Notes under the pieces: model-generated
Told to the model about the DNA's origin: nothing
Databases searched by the model: none
The model's input: only the letters and a program-made list of their open reading frames with translations
Shown: one piece after another, positions 1 through 5,228 of the stretch
How the letters are laid out: each line of letters opens with the position of its first letter
How positions within the stretch are numbered: the stretch's first letter is position 1
Position numbers and translations under genes: made by a program
Assembly (NCBI GenBank): GCA_910587895.1
Contig: CAJUOE010000239.1
Coordinates: 1 to 5,228, forward strand
Direction: 5' to 3'
DNA length: 5,228 bases
Source of the DNA: an uncultured Lachnospiraceae bacterium
GTDB taxonomy: Bacteria > Bacillota > Clostridia > Lachnospirales > Lachnospiraceae

Positions 1-37
1 GGTGCAAATCAGTTGATATGACAAAAATTCAGAAGGT

Positions 38-110
38 ATGGAGTCATTGGATCTGACAGGGCGCTGGCATCTTACATGCCAGGCCTGTACAGTTTCTCTA
101 GTGACTCCAT
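38..110. repeat. Imperfect inverted repeat around the aroC stop codon
   Basis: Three pairs of complementary blocks are nested around the aroC stop codon: ATGGAGTCA (38-46) with TGACTCCAT (102-110), ACAGG (56-60) with CCTGT (84-88), and CTGGCAT (64-70) with ATGCCAG (76-82). All 21 pairs are perfect. The five-base loop CTTAC at 71-75 contains the complement of the aroC TAA. The right arms are aroC coding sequence and the left arms lie downstream of it, so the aroC 3' end is partly duplicated in inverted orientation. No T-run follows on either strand, so it is not a standard intrinsic terminator. It could still act as a transcript-end hairpin or be the scar of an inverted duplication. Confidence 0.7.
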
Positions 111-1226
111 TTTTGCGCCGCTGTTTTCCATCATCAGGTCTAAGAGCGTCAATGCTGCCATGCATTCCACTACCACGACGGCTCTCGGCACAATGATGGG
201 ATCGTGTCGTCCATGGATGGAAATGGAGATTTCTTCCCGGGCATTGTTGACCGTCTGCTGCGTGGAGGCAATGGAGGGGGTCGGTTTGAATGCTGCCCGG
301 TATATGATGGGCGCGCCGCTGCTGATGCCGCCTAAGATGCCGCCGGCATGGTTGGTGACAGGCGTGACCTGTCCATTGTTCATGCAGAAAGCGTCGTTGT
401 TCCGGGAACCTCTTGCAGTAGCAGCCAGGAAACCGTCGCCGATTTCAAACCCTTTGACAGCGCCAATAGAAAATATGGCCTTTGCCAGTTCTGCGTCAAG
501 TTTATCAAATACCGGCTCGCCGATTCCGGCGGGGACGCCGGTGATAATTCCCTCGATAATTCCACCTGAGGAATCCGTCTGTTTCATGCAATCTTCCAGA
601 TAGGCCTGTGCTTTCTCGGAAGAATCGTTGTCCGGCATATACAAAGGATTTGCAAGGATCTGATTTTGAATTTCTGTCAGGGAACTTTCGGGGTTACGCC
701 TGGATGCGGCAAGAATTTCGTCTGCCGTCTGTGGAATCGTGATTGGGCCGATGGCGCGTGAATACGTCAGAAAAGAAACGCCAAGCTGCTGCAATATTTT
801 TACGGCAATCGCGCCTCCGGCAACACGTCCGATTGTCTCGCGTCCGGAAGAGCGTCCGCCGCCGCGGTAATCCCGGAAACCATATTTTGCGTCGAACGTA
901 TAGTCTGCGTGCCCCGGACGGTAGCAGGCTGCAATATCCCCATAATCTCTGGAACGCTGGTTCTGATTGAAGACTACAAGGCTAATCGGTGTTCCGGTCG
1001 TGCGTCCTTCAAAGACGCCGGAGAGGATTTCCACGTGATCCGCCTCTTTACGGGGCGTTGAATATCTGGACTGTCCGGGTTTCCTCCTGTCCAAAAAGCG
1101 CTGTATGTCGGATTCGCACAGGGCAAGCCCTGCCGGGCAACCGTCTACGACAACGCCGATGCCCTTTCCGTGGGATTCCCCCCAGGTTGTAATCTGAAAA
1201 TGTTTTCCGAATGTTGATCCAGCCAT
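72..1226 (-). CDS. aroC: Chorismate synthase
   Basis: Converts 5-enolpyruvylshikimate-3-phosphate to chorismate, the last shikimate step before aromatic amino acids and folate. The family uses reduced FMN without net redox change, acts as a cytosolic tetramer, and is about 350-390 residues long; this protein has 384. Visible family motifs are GESHGKGIG (16-24, with His19), RPGHADYTFDAKYG (103-116, with His106), GGGRSSGRET (122-131), GDGFLAATARGSRNND (263-278) and GRHDP (339-343, with Asp342). The two His and the Asp match the conserved active-site residues of the family. The start at 1226 is chosen because AGGAGG lies five bases upstream. The upstream in-frame ATG at 1289 has no such site and falls at the predicted transcription start. 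The gene is divergent from tgt and looks intact. No co-transcribed gene is visible in the 71 bases beyond its stop. Confidence 0.98.
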   Translation of the reverse strand: MAGSTFGKHFQITTWGESHGKGIGVVVDGCPAGLALCESDIQRFLDRRKPGQSRYSTPRKEADHVEILSGVFEGRTTGTPISLVVFNQNQRSRDYGDIAACYRPGHADYTFDAKYGFRDYRGGGRSSGRETIGRVAGGAIAVKILQQLGVSFLTYSRAIGPITIPQTADEILAASRRNPESSLTEIQNQILANPLYMPDNDSSEKAQAYLEDCMKQTDSSGGIIEGIITGVPAGIGEPVFDKLDAELAKAIFSIGAVKGFEIGDGFLAATARGSRNNDAFCMNNGQVTPVTNHAGGILGGISSGAPIIYRAAFKPTPSIASTQQTVNNAREEISISIHGRHDPIIVPRAVVVVECMAALTLLDLMMENSGAKMESLEKLYRPGM

Positions 1227-1294
1227 AAAGACCTCCTGATATGTTTGTATTTTCATTAAAATTCTGTTCTCATTGATGCAGTGAACCACTAAAC

Positions 1295-1323
1295 ATTATA
1301 ATCAATATCTGATAAAATGAAAA
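1295..1323 (-). promoter_or_regulatory. Predicted sigma-A-type promoter for aroC
   Basis: On the minus strand a perfect -10 box TATAAT (complement of 1295-1300) lies 17 bases after TTTTCA (complement of 1318-1323), a 4/6 match to TTGACA. Transcription would start near 1288, leaving a leader of about 60 bases before the chosen aroC ATG at 1226. This supports that start over the longer reading frame. The assignment is by motif and spacing only. Confidence 0.65.
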
Positions 1324-1385
1324 GTGATTTTTGCAAATGCATGGGCTGAACGATTACTTTAGAAACGGCATTCTGGATTAATGGA

Positions 1386-1414
1386 ATGACTTTTCCTGTC
1401 TTGTGTGGTATAAT
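1386..1414 (+). promoter_or_regulatory. Predicted sigma-A-type promoter for tgt, extended -10
   Basis: ATGACT (1386-1391, 4/6 match to TTGACA) is followed after exactly 17 bases by a perfect TATAAT (1409-1414). TGG directly before the -10 gives the extended TGN motif. Transcription should start near 1420-1421, which leaves about 60 bases of leader before the tgt start at 1482. This is the strongest promoter match in the window. Confidence 0.75.
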
Positions 1415-1420
1415 ACGGGT

Positions 1421-1450
1421 TGAAATTCAAAGAAATTTCATCACATGAAA
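1421..1450 (+). promoter_or_regulatory. Overlapping inverted repeats at the 5' end of the tgt leader
   Basis: TGAAATT (1421-1427) and AATTTCA (1434-1440) form a perfect 7-bp inverted repeat with a six-base spacer. The right arm also belongs to a second repeat, TTTCAT (1436-1441) with ATGAAA (1445-1450). The middle arm can therefore pair with either neighbour but not both. The repeats begin at the predicted transcription start, so they could be a DNA operator, a transcript-stabilising 5' hairpin, or two alternative RNA folds. The stems are AT-rich and would be weak. No preQ1-riboswitch core is recognisable. Function is unknown. Confidence 0.5.
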
Positions 1451-1481
1451 ATGATTTAGAAAAATGAGGAGGAGCTATCTT

Positions 1482-2615
1482 ATGTATAAACTATTAAAAC
1501 AGGAAGGCCGCGCAAAGCGCGGAGAATTTCATACGGTACACGGCGTTATCCAGACCCCGGTGTTTATGAATGTGGGGACGGTTGCCGCAATCAAGGGTGC
1601 GGTCTCTACGCAGGACTTGCAGGAAATTAAGACACAGGTGCAGCTTTCGAATACGTACCATCTCCATGTGCGTCCCGGAGATGAGATTATAAAAAAACTT
1701 GGGGGACTCCATAAATTTATGGTGTGGGACAAACCCATTCTCACAGATTCCGGTGGATTTCAGGTGTTCTCGCTTTCTGGGCTGCGCAAGATTAAGGAGG
1801 AGGGCGTTTATTTCCGTTCCCATATTGATGGAAAGAAAATTCTCATGGGACCGGAGCAGAGTATGCAGATTCAGTCCAATCTTGCCTCCACAATTGCGAT
1901 GGCGTTTGACGAATGTCCTTCAAGCGTAGCGAAACGCTCCTATGTGGAAGCGTCAGTGGCACGGACGACGAGATGGCTGAGACGCTGCAAGCAGGAGATG
2001 GAGCGTTTAAACAGCCTGGAGACGACCATTAACCGGCAGCAGATGCTGTTTGGGATCAACCAGGGAGCGATATTTGATGATATCCGTATTGCGCACGCCC
2101 AGGAAATTGCAGAACTTGATCTGGACGGTTACGCCATCGGCGGACTTGCTGTGGGAGAGAGCCACGAGGAAATGTATCATATCCTGGATGTGACGGTGCC
2201 GCACCTGCCAAAGGACAAACCCACGTATCTTATGGGCGTGGGAACTCCGGCGAATATTTTAGAGGGCGTAGCACGCGGCGTAGACTTCTTTGACTGTGTA
2301 TATCCGAGCCGCAATGGGCGTCATGGACATGTGTACACCAGCCATGGAAGGCTGAATCTTTACAACCAGAAATTCGAATTGGATGCAAGCCCTATCGAGG
2401 AGGGGTGCGGATGCCCGGCATGCCAGCATTACAGCCGGGCATATATCCGGCATCTCTTAAAGGCAAGTGAAATGCTGGGAATGCGCCTCTGCGTGCTCCA
2501 TAACCTGTATTTCTATAATACAATGATGGAAGAAATCAGGAATGCGTTGGATGAGGGAAGGTTCCATTCATATAAGAAGGAGAAGTTGGAACGGATGGGG
2601 ATACCAGAGGCATAG
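1482..2615 (+). CDS. tgt: Queuine/preQ1 tRNA-ribosyltransferase (tRNA-guanine transglycosylase)
   Basis: Exchanges guanine-34 of tRNAs with GUN anticodons (Asp, Asn, His, Tyr) for a queuosine precursor; bacterial enzymes normally use preQ1. The protein has 377 residues, the usual length for bacterial Tgt. TDSGGFQ (88-94) carries Asp89, the expected general acid/base. FDECPS (142-147), GINQG (191-195) and GGLAVGE (220-226) line the base pocket, with Asp143, Cys145 and Val224 as in preQ1-type enzymes. GVDFFDCVYPSRNGR (266-280) carries the nucleophile Asp271. Cys309, Cys311, Cys314 and His340 are the zinc ligands. The start at 1482 has AGGAGGAG seven bases upstream. The alternative ATG at 1464 overlaps that site and is rejected. 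The next gene, yajC, is 217 bases downstream with its own promoter, so the two need not share one transcript. Confidence 0.98.
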   Translation: MYKLLKQEGRAKRGEFHTVHGVIQTPVFMNVGTVAAIKGAVSTQDLQEIKTQVQLSNTYHLHVRPGDEIIKKLGGLHKFMVWDKPILTDSGGFQVFSLSGLRKIKEEGVYFRSHIDGKKILMGPEQSMQIQSNLASTIAMAFDECPSSVAKRSYVEASVARTTRWLRRCKQEMERLNSLETTINRQQMLFGINQGAIFDDIRIAHAQEIAELDLDGYAIGGLAVGESHEEMYHILDVTVPHLPKDKPTYLMGVGTPANILEGVARGVDFFDCVYPSRNGRHGHVYTSHGRLNLYNQKFELDASPIEEGCGCPACQHYSRAYIRHLLKASEMLGMRLCVLHNLYFYNTMMEEIRNALDEGRFHSYKKEKLERMGIPEA

Positions 2616-2621
2616 AAGTTC

Positions 2622-2662
2622 AGCACATGCCTCTTATGGTGTGCTCATTCATGCCAGCATGA
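2622..2662 (+). repeat. Two adjacent inverted repeats after tgt
   Basis: AGCACA (2622-2627) pairs with TGTGCT (2640-2645), and an inner CC/GG could extend the stem across a small bulge. Directly after it, TCATGC (2649-2654) and GCATGA (2657-2662) form a near-perfect palindrome with a two-base centre. CATGCC is also repeated directly at 2626-2631 and 2650-2655. No T-run follows, so these are not a standard intrinsic terminator. They may be a 3'-end hairpin for tgt mRNA or a protein site. Confidence 0.45.
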
Positions 2663-2671
2663 TTCACCCAT

Positions 2672-2715
2672 AATTTTGGCGAGGACGGAACTGTTACCGA
2701 AATTTTAATATTTTC
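2672..2715 (+). terminator. Possible weak terminator between tgt and yajC
   Basis: AATTTTGG (2672-2679) can pair with CCGAAATT (2697-2704) as eight pairs including one G-T wobble, followed by TTTTAATATTTTC. The T-rich tail suggests termination after tgt. The stem is AT-rich and the loop is 17 bases, so it would be weak. Confidence 0.25.
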
Positions 2716-2726
2716 TATGAAAACAC

Positions 2727-2763
2727 TTGCCCTTATGCCCTATTTTGTGTAAAATGGTATAAG
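2727..2763 (+). promoter_or_regulatory. Predicted promoter region for yajC
   Basis: TTGCCC (2727-2732) is followed after 17 bases by TAAAAT (2750-2755), a good sigma-A pair. A second candidate -10, TATAAG (2758-2763), has TGG directly before it and shares the eight bases TGGTATAA with the tgt promoter, but its -35 is poor. The two overlap and the sequence does not decide between them. Either would start transcription near 2762-2770 and serve yajC and probably leuB. Confidence 0.6.
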
Positions 2764-2779
2764 CGCGTAAAATTACGCG
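2764..2779 (+). promoter_or_regulatory. Perfect palindrome at the yajC transcription start
   Basis: CGCGTAA (2764-2770) and TTACGCG (2773-2779) are perfect inverted copies around a two-base centre. As RNA this folds into a six-pair stem with an AAAU loop at or near the 5' end of the yajC transcript. As DNA it is a symmetric site directly after the -10, where a repressor could bind. The position resembles that of the inverted repeat after the tgt promoter, but the sequences differ. Confidence 0.55.
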
Positions 2780-2832
2780 GGTGAAATAACAGTTCTGAAA
2801 TAGAAAAGAGAAGAGAATCAGGAGGAAAGAGA

Positions 2833-3156
2833 ATGTCTATTTTGTTACAGGCAAACGCCGGAAGCATGTCTGGATTTTCATTAATCTGGATTGTCGTAAT
2901 GTTGGTAGCTCTTTATTTTATGATGATTCGTCCGCAGCAGAAGGAGACGAAGAGGAAGAATGCCATGCTCTCAGAGCTTACGACAGGCGATACGATTTTG
3001 ACAACAAGTGGATTTTATGGAACGGTGATTGATATTACAGAAGATACGATTATTGTTGAGTTTGGCAGCAACAAGAATTGCCGTATTCCCATGCAGAAAT
3101 CAGCCATTGCCATGGTGGAGAAACCAGAGGATGCGGTGGAAAAAGAAAGTAAGTAA
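2833..3156 (+). CDS. yajC: Sec translocon accessory subunit YajC
   Basis: Small membrane protein that associates with SecDF and SecYEG in protein export. The 107 residues match the family length. The N-terminus has one hydrophobic segment at about residues 15-32, followed directly by the family motif MIRPQQKE (31-38) and a basic stretch, ETKRK. The cytoplasmic beta-rich domain follows: LTTGDTILTTSGFYGTV (about 49-65), then ITEDTIIVEFGSNKNCRIPMQKSAI. The tail is short and acidic. AGGAGG lies seven bases before the ATG. The order tgt - yajC is also common in other bacteria, where secD and secF often follow; here leuB follows instead. Confidence 0.96.
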   Translation: MSILLQANAGSMSGFSLIWIVVMLVALYFMMIRPQQKETKRKNAMLSELTTGDTILTTSGFYGTVIDITEDTIIVEFGSNKNCRIPMQKSAIAMVEKPEDAVEKESK

Positions 3157-3192
3157 AAGCGCTCCGCAACTTGTTGCGGAGTTTCGCTTTAC
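3153..3192 (+). terminator. Strong hairpin between yajC and leuB
   Basis: CTCCGCAAC (3162-3170) and GTTGCGGAG (3173-3181) are perfect 9-bp inverted copies around TT. Outer arms GTAAAAGCG (3153-3161) and CGCTTTAC (3185-3192) extend the stem, with one bulged A and an unpaired TTT. The structure starts inside the yajC stop region and ends just before the leuB ribosome binding site. The tail TTTCGCTTTA is a poor U-run, so termination is probably incomplete. No separate leuB promoter is seen in the 51-base gap, so leuB likely depends on read-through, with the hairpin as attenuator or mRNA-stability element. Confidence 0.6.
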
Positions 3193-3207
3193 GTTAAGGA
3201 GGAAGTT

Positions 3208-4311
3208 ATGGATTATCAGGTTGGAGTGATTTCCGGGGATGGAATCGGACCGGAAATCGTAAGAGAAGCGAAGAAAGTGTTAGATAAAGTGGGGGAAGTC
3301 TTCGGACATTCTTTTTCCTATGAAGAGATATTGATGGGAGGCGTTTCCATTGATGCCACAGGAGTTCCACTGACCGATGAGGCGATTGCGCAGGCGAAGA
3401 AAGCGGATGCTGTGCTGATGGGCTCTATCGGAGGGAATACAAGCACCTCTCCCTGGTATAAGCTCCCGGCAAACTTAAGGCCGGAGGCCGGACTTTTGAA
3501 ACTGCGTAAATCCCTGAATTTATTTGCGAACTTAAGGCCGGCATACCTGTATGAGGAATTGAAGGCAGCCTGCCCTCTGAGGGATGATATTATCGGGGAT
3601 GGTTTTGACATGATGATCATGCGTGAATTGACCGGAGGCCTGTATTTCGGAGAACGCTGTACCGAAGAGCGTGACGGCGTGATGACCGCGGTAGACACGC
3701 TTACGTACAATGAAAATGAGATTCGCAGGATTGCAAAGCGCGGATTTGATATTGCCATGAAACGCAGGAAGAAAGTTACCAGCGTGGATAAGGCAAATGT
3801 ACTGGATTCCTCAAGGCTTTGGCGGAAAGTAGTGGAAGAGGTTGCGAAGGATTATCCTGAAGTTTCCCTGGAGCATATGCTAGTGGATAACTGTGCCATG
3901 CAGTTAGTCAAAGACCCCGCGCAGTTTGATGTGATTTTGACAGAGAATATGTTTGGTGATATATTATCAGATGAGGCAAGTATGGTGACCGGCTCGATTG
4001 GTATGTTGTCATCGGCAAGCTTAAACGATACGAAATTTGGCCTGTATGAGCCCAGCGGCGGTTCTGCGCCGGATATCGCAGGGAAAGGAATTGCCAATCC
4101 GATTGCCACCATCTTAAGCGCAGCGATGATGCTTAAGTATTCGTTTGACCTGGATCAGGAGGCGGACGCTATTGAAAATGCAGTCAGACAGGTGTTGAAG
4201 GAGCAGTACCGCACCATTGACATTATGCCTCAGGAGGAAGATAAGAAGGCTCTCGTTACCCAGGTGGGAACTACGGAGATGGGAGATTTGATTGCTGACA
4301 GGATAAGGTAA
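3208..4311 (+). CDS. leuB: 3-isopropylmalate dehydrogenase
   Basis: Oxidatively decarboxylates 3-isopropylmalate with NAD+ and Mg2+ or Mn2+ to 2-oxoisocaproate, the third leucine-specific step. The 367 residues fit the family. GDGIGPE (10-16) begins the fold. GLLKLRKSLNLFANLRP (95-111) carries the substrate-binding Arg100 and Arg110, and its Leu/Lys pattern separates LeuB from isocitrate dehydrogenase. Other visible residues are Arg139, Tyr146 in GGLYFGER, Lys195 in DKANV, and metal ligands Asp227, Asp251 and Asp255, the last two in the family signature NMFGDILSDEASMVTGSIG (247-265). GSAPDIAGKGIANP (285-298) is the NAD loop. AAGGAGG lies five bases before the ATG. The gene is intact. In related Clostridia ilvD and ilvB often follow; here a truncated GntR gene does. 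Confidence 0.98.
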   Translation: MDYQVGVISGDGIGPEIVREAKKVLDKVGEVFGHSFSYEEILMGGVSIDATGVPLTDEAIAQAKKADAVLMGSIGGNTSTSPWYKLPANLRPEAGLLKLRKSLNLFANLRPAYLYEELKAACPLRDDIIGDGFDMMIMRELTGGLYFGERCTEERDGVMTAVDTLTYNENEIRRIAKRGFDIAMKRRKKVTSVDKANVLDSSRLWRKVVEEVAKDYPEVSLEHMLVDNCAMQLVKDPAQFDVILTENMFGDILSDEASMVTGSIGMLSSASLNDTKFGLYEPSGGSAPDIAGKGIANPIATILSAAMMLKYSFDLDQEADAIENAVRQVLKEQYRTIDIMPQEEDKKALVTQVGTTEMGDLIADRIR

Positions 4312-4354
4312 GAAAGTGAGGAACAAAGATATGCAGCTGACAGGAGCACAGATC

Positions 4355-4753
4355 ATGCAGTCACGTTACGTACAGATAGCAGAGCTGCTCAGAGGGCAGA
4401 TTGCCGACGGGCAGTATCCTCTGGGAAGCAGGATACCAACGGAAAATGAATTGGCCCAGTCTCTGGGCGTCAGCCGTCCCACTGTGAGACAGGCTCTGGA
4501 TCTGCTGGCAAGGGAGGGAAGGCTCACCAGGGTGAAGGGCAGCGGTACTTTTGTGGCTCAGCCCAAGCTTGTACATGAGTCCACCAGTTTCGTGACTGGA
4601 TATCGGGAGGAGAGCAGAAAGAAGAACCGTATCCTGCGCACCCGTGTAGTCTGTATCCAGACGGAAAAGGCAGGGGAAAAGGTAGGGGATGCCCTGAAAT
4701 TACACGCGGACGAGCTGGTTACCCGGCTGGTGCGGATACGGAATACTGGATAA
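4355..4753 (+). CDS. GntR/HutC-family transcriptional regulator, truncated in the effector domain
   Basis: DNA-binding regulator whose ligand cannot be told. Residues 4-68 form a clear GntR winged helix: YVQIAELLRGQIADGQYPLGSRIP, TENELAQSLGVSRPTVRQAL as the helix-turn-helix, then RVKGSGTFV as the wing. TSFVTGYREESR (77-88) through LVTRLVRIR (121-129) match the start of a UTRA ligand domain. Complete HutC-type proteins have about 240 residues; this one stops at 132, so more than half of the UTRA domain is missing. The stop lies where sequence switches to a sigma-factor frame. ATG 4355 is preferred because AGGAG lies eight bases upstream and the protein then begins near the conserved YxQIA. GTG 4316 and ATG 4331 are alternatives in the same frame. 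The gene begins 43 bases after leuB without a visible promoter. DNA binding might survive; ligand response probably does not. Confidence 0.85.
   Translation: MQSRYVQIAELLRGQIADGQYPLGSRIPTENELAQSLGVSRPTVRQALDLLAREGRLTRVKGSGTFVAQPKLVHESTSFVTGYREESRKKNRILRTRVVCIQTEKAGEKVGDALKLHADELVTRLVRIRNTG
4738..4752 (+). other. Breakpoint between GntR gene and sigma-factor gene
   Basis: Upstream, the GntR frame reads LVTRLVRIR and is recognisable to about 4741. Downstream, a different frame reads YWIKQSVQRYL from 4744. The bases AATACTGGA can be read plausibly in both (NTG in GntR, YW in sigma), so a few bases of shared sequence may lie at the join and the exact point is uncertain. No transposase, inverted terminal repeat or target duplication is visible. 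Confidence 0.7.
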
Positions 4754-5228
4754 AACAATCAGTACAGCGGTATCTTGAAAATTGCGGCTCTACCGTCCGC
4801 ATACCTACCCACACAAGGGCGAAAATGTCACGCATACGGAAAGCCACAAGCCAGTTAAGGCAGGAACAGGGCAAAGAACCAACAGTAAAGGAGATAGCGG
4901 CTTTATTGGGCGTATCAGTGGAAGAAGTTCAGGAGATACAAGGCTATATGCAATCGGTAATAAGTTTAGATACGCCGATAGCAGAGGACAACAGCTTGAC
5001 ACTTGCGGACACGCTACAAACCGATTTAAGCGTTGAAAACGATACGGTTGATAAAATATACTCTGAACACTCTAAAAATGAATTATGGGGCATTGTGGAG
5101 CATTACACAGCCACAAGAGAGAATGAAATAATCAAAGAAATTTTCCTGTATGGGAAAACCATGTCACAAGTAGCAAGAGAACAAGGCGTATCCATAGAAC
5201 GGATAAGGCAGACAAAGGTGACTGCCGA
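4744..5228 (+). CDS. Sigma-70 family RNA polymerase sigma factor, partial (end of region 2 to region 4)
   Basis: Promoter-recognition subunit of RNA polymerase, read in a frame open to the window end. From Tyr at 4744, YWIKQSVQRYL...TVRIP (1-21) matches the end of region 2, where family members read YWIRQAI...IRIP. LRQEQGKEPTVKEIAALLGVSVEEV (38-62) matches region 3. ISLDTPIAEDNSLTLADTL (73-91) is the SLD linker. NEIIKEIFLYGKTMSQVAREQGVSIERIRQ (127-156) is the region 4 helix-turn-helix that reads the -35 box. Region 1, most of region 2 and any native start are absent because the GntR fragment abuts here; the last residues lie beyond the window. An internal ATG at 4825 with AAGGG five bases upstream could make a short form, but this is weak. 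Ile codons are ATA in 11 of 14, unlike leuB (3 of 25), suggesting foreign origin. It could be an element-borne sigma factor. Confidence 0.85.

Noticed and set aside
3..56. Short open tail on the plus strand ending at TGA 54-56 (ending ...KIQKVWSHWI), converging on aroC
   Set aside because: It could be the end of a gene upstream of the window, but only 17 codons are visible, no family is recognisable, and its last part overlaps the inverted copy of the aroC end.
76..603. 175-codon plus-strand frame opposite aroC
   Set aside because: It is antisense to strongly conserved aroC codons, matches no family and has no ribosome binding site.
1227..1289. Longer aroC reading frame starting at 1289
   Set aside because: The extra 21 residues do not look like the family, that ATG lacks a ribosome binding site and lies at the predicted transcription start. 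ATG 1226 has AGGAGG five bases upstream.
1464..1481. tgt start at ATG 1464
   Set aside because: Those codons contain the AGGAGGAG ribosome binding site for ATG 1482, which gives the usual N-terminus.
1415..1481. preQ1 riboswitch ahead of tgt
   Set aside because: The leader contains simple AT-rich inverted repeats but no recognisable preQ1 aptamer core or A-rich tail pairing.
3472..3541. 13-base direct repeat AACTTAAGGCCGG at 3472-3484 and 3529-3541 in leuB
   Set aside because: Both copies encode an ANLRP-type motif that belongs in LeuB at these places. Their 57-base spacing keeps frame, so shared residues and codons explain the repeat.
3318..3758. 146-codon minus-strand frame opposite leuB
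   Set aside because: Shadow of the conserved leuB coding sequence with no independent support.
4782..5036. 84-codon plus-strand frame overlapping the sigma gene
   Set aside because: The overlapping frame gives a clear sigma-70 protein, while this one yields low-complexity sequence with no family features.

Overview
The window looks like chromosomal DNA of a Gram-positive anaerobe of the Clostridia, most likely Lachnospiraceae-like. This is inferred from strong AGGAGG ribosome binding sites, housekeeping promoters with TATAAT-type -10 boxes, moderate GC content, and the gene neighbourhood tgt - yajC - leuB. Species cannot be assigned from the sequence alone.

Layout. Positions 72-1226 (minus strand) encode chorismate synthase (aroC). 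It is transcribed divergently from the plus-strand genes across an intergenic region that carries a recognisable promoter for each direction. The plus strand then carries tgt (tRNA-guanine transglycosylase, 1482-2615), yajC (Sec translocon accessory subunit, 2833-3156) with its own promoter, and leuB (3-isopropylmalate dehydrogenase, 3208-4311). leuB is separated from yajC only by a strong hairpin. A GntR/HutC-type regulator (4355-4753) starts 43 bases after leuB. It is cut short part-way through its effector domain, and the reading then passes directly into the 3' part of a sigma-70 family factor gene (4744-5228), which lacks its 5' part and runs off the window end.

How the genes fit together. 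aroC completes the shikimate pathway to chorismate and leuB acts in leucine synthesis. tgt modifies the wobble base of four tRNAs and yajC belongs to the SecDF branch of protein export. The first four genes appear to be ordinary core genes. Small RNA or operator-like structures sit at nearly every boundary: an inverted repeat around the aroC stop codon, palindromes just downstream of the tgt and yajC promoters, and a hairpin between yajC and leuB.

The one clearly abnormal place is the GntR/sigma junction near 4738-4752. Two partial genes of unrelated families meet there and codon use changes sharply: Ile is ATA in 11 of 14 cases in the sigma part and in 3 of 25 in leuB. This is best explained as the edge of a transferred element or rearrangement, or as a chimeric join in the assembly. 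I see no CRISPR array, rRNA, tRNA, transposase or recognisable riboswitch. I did not find convincing evidence of a new multi-gene system in the visible sequence.
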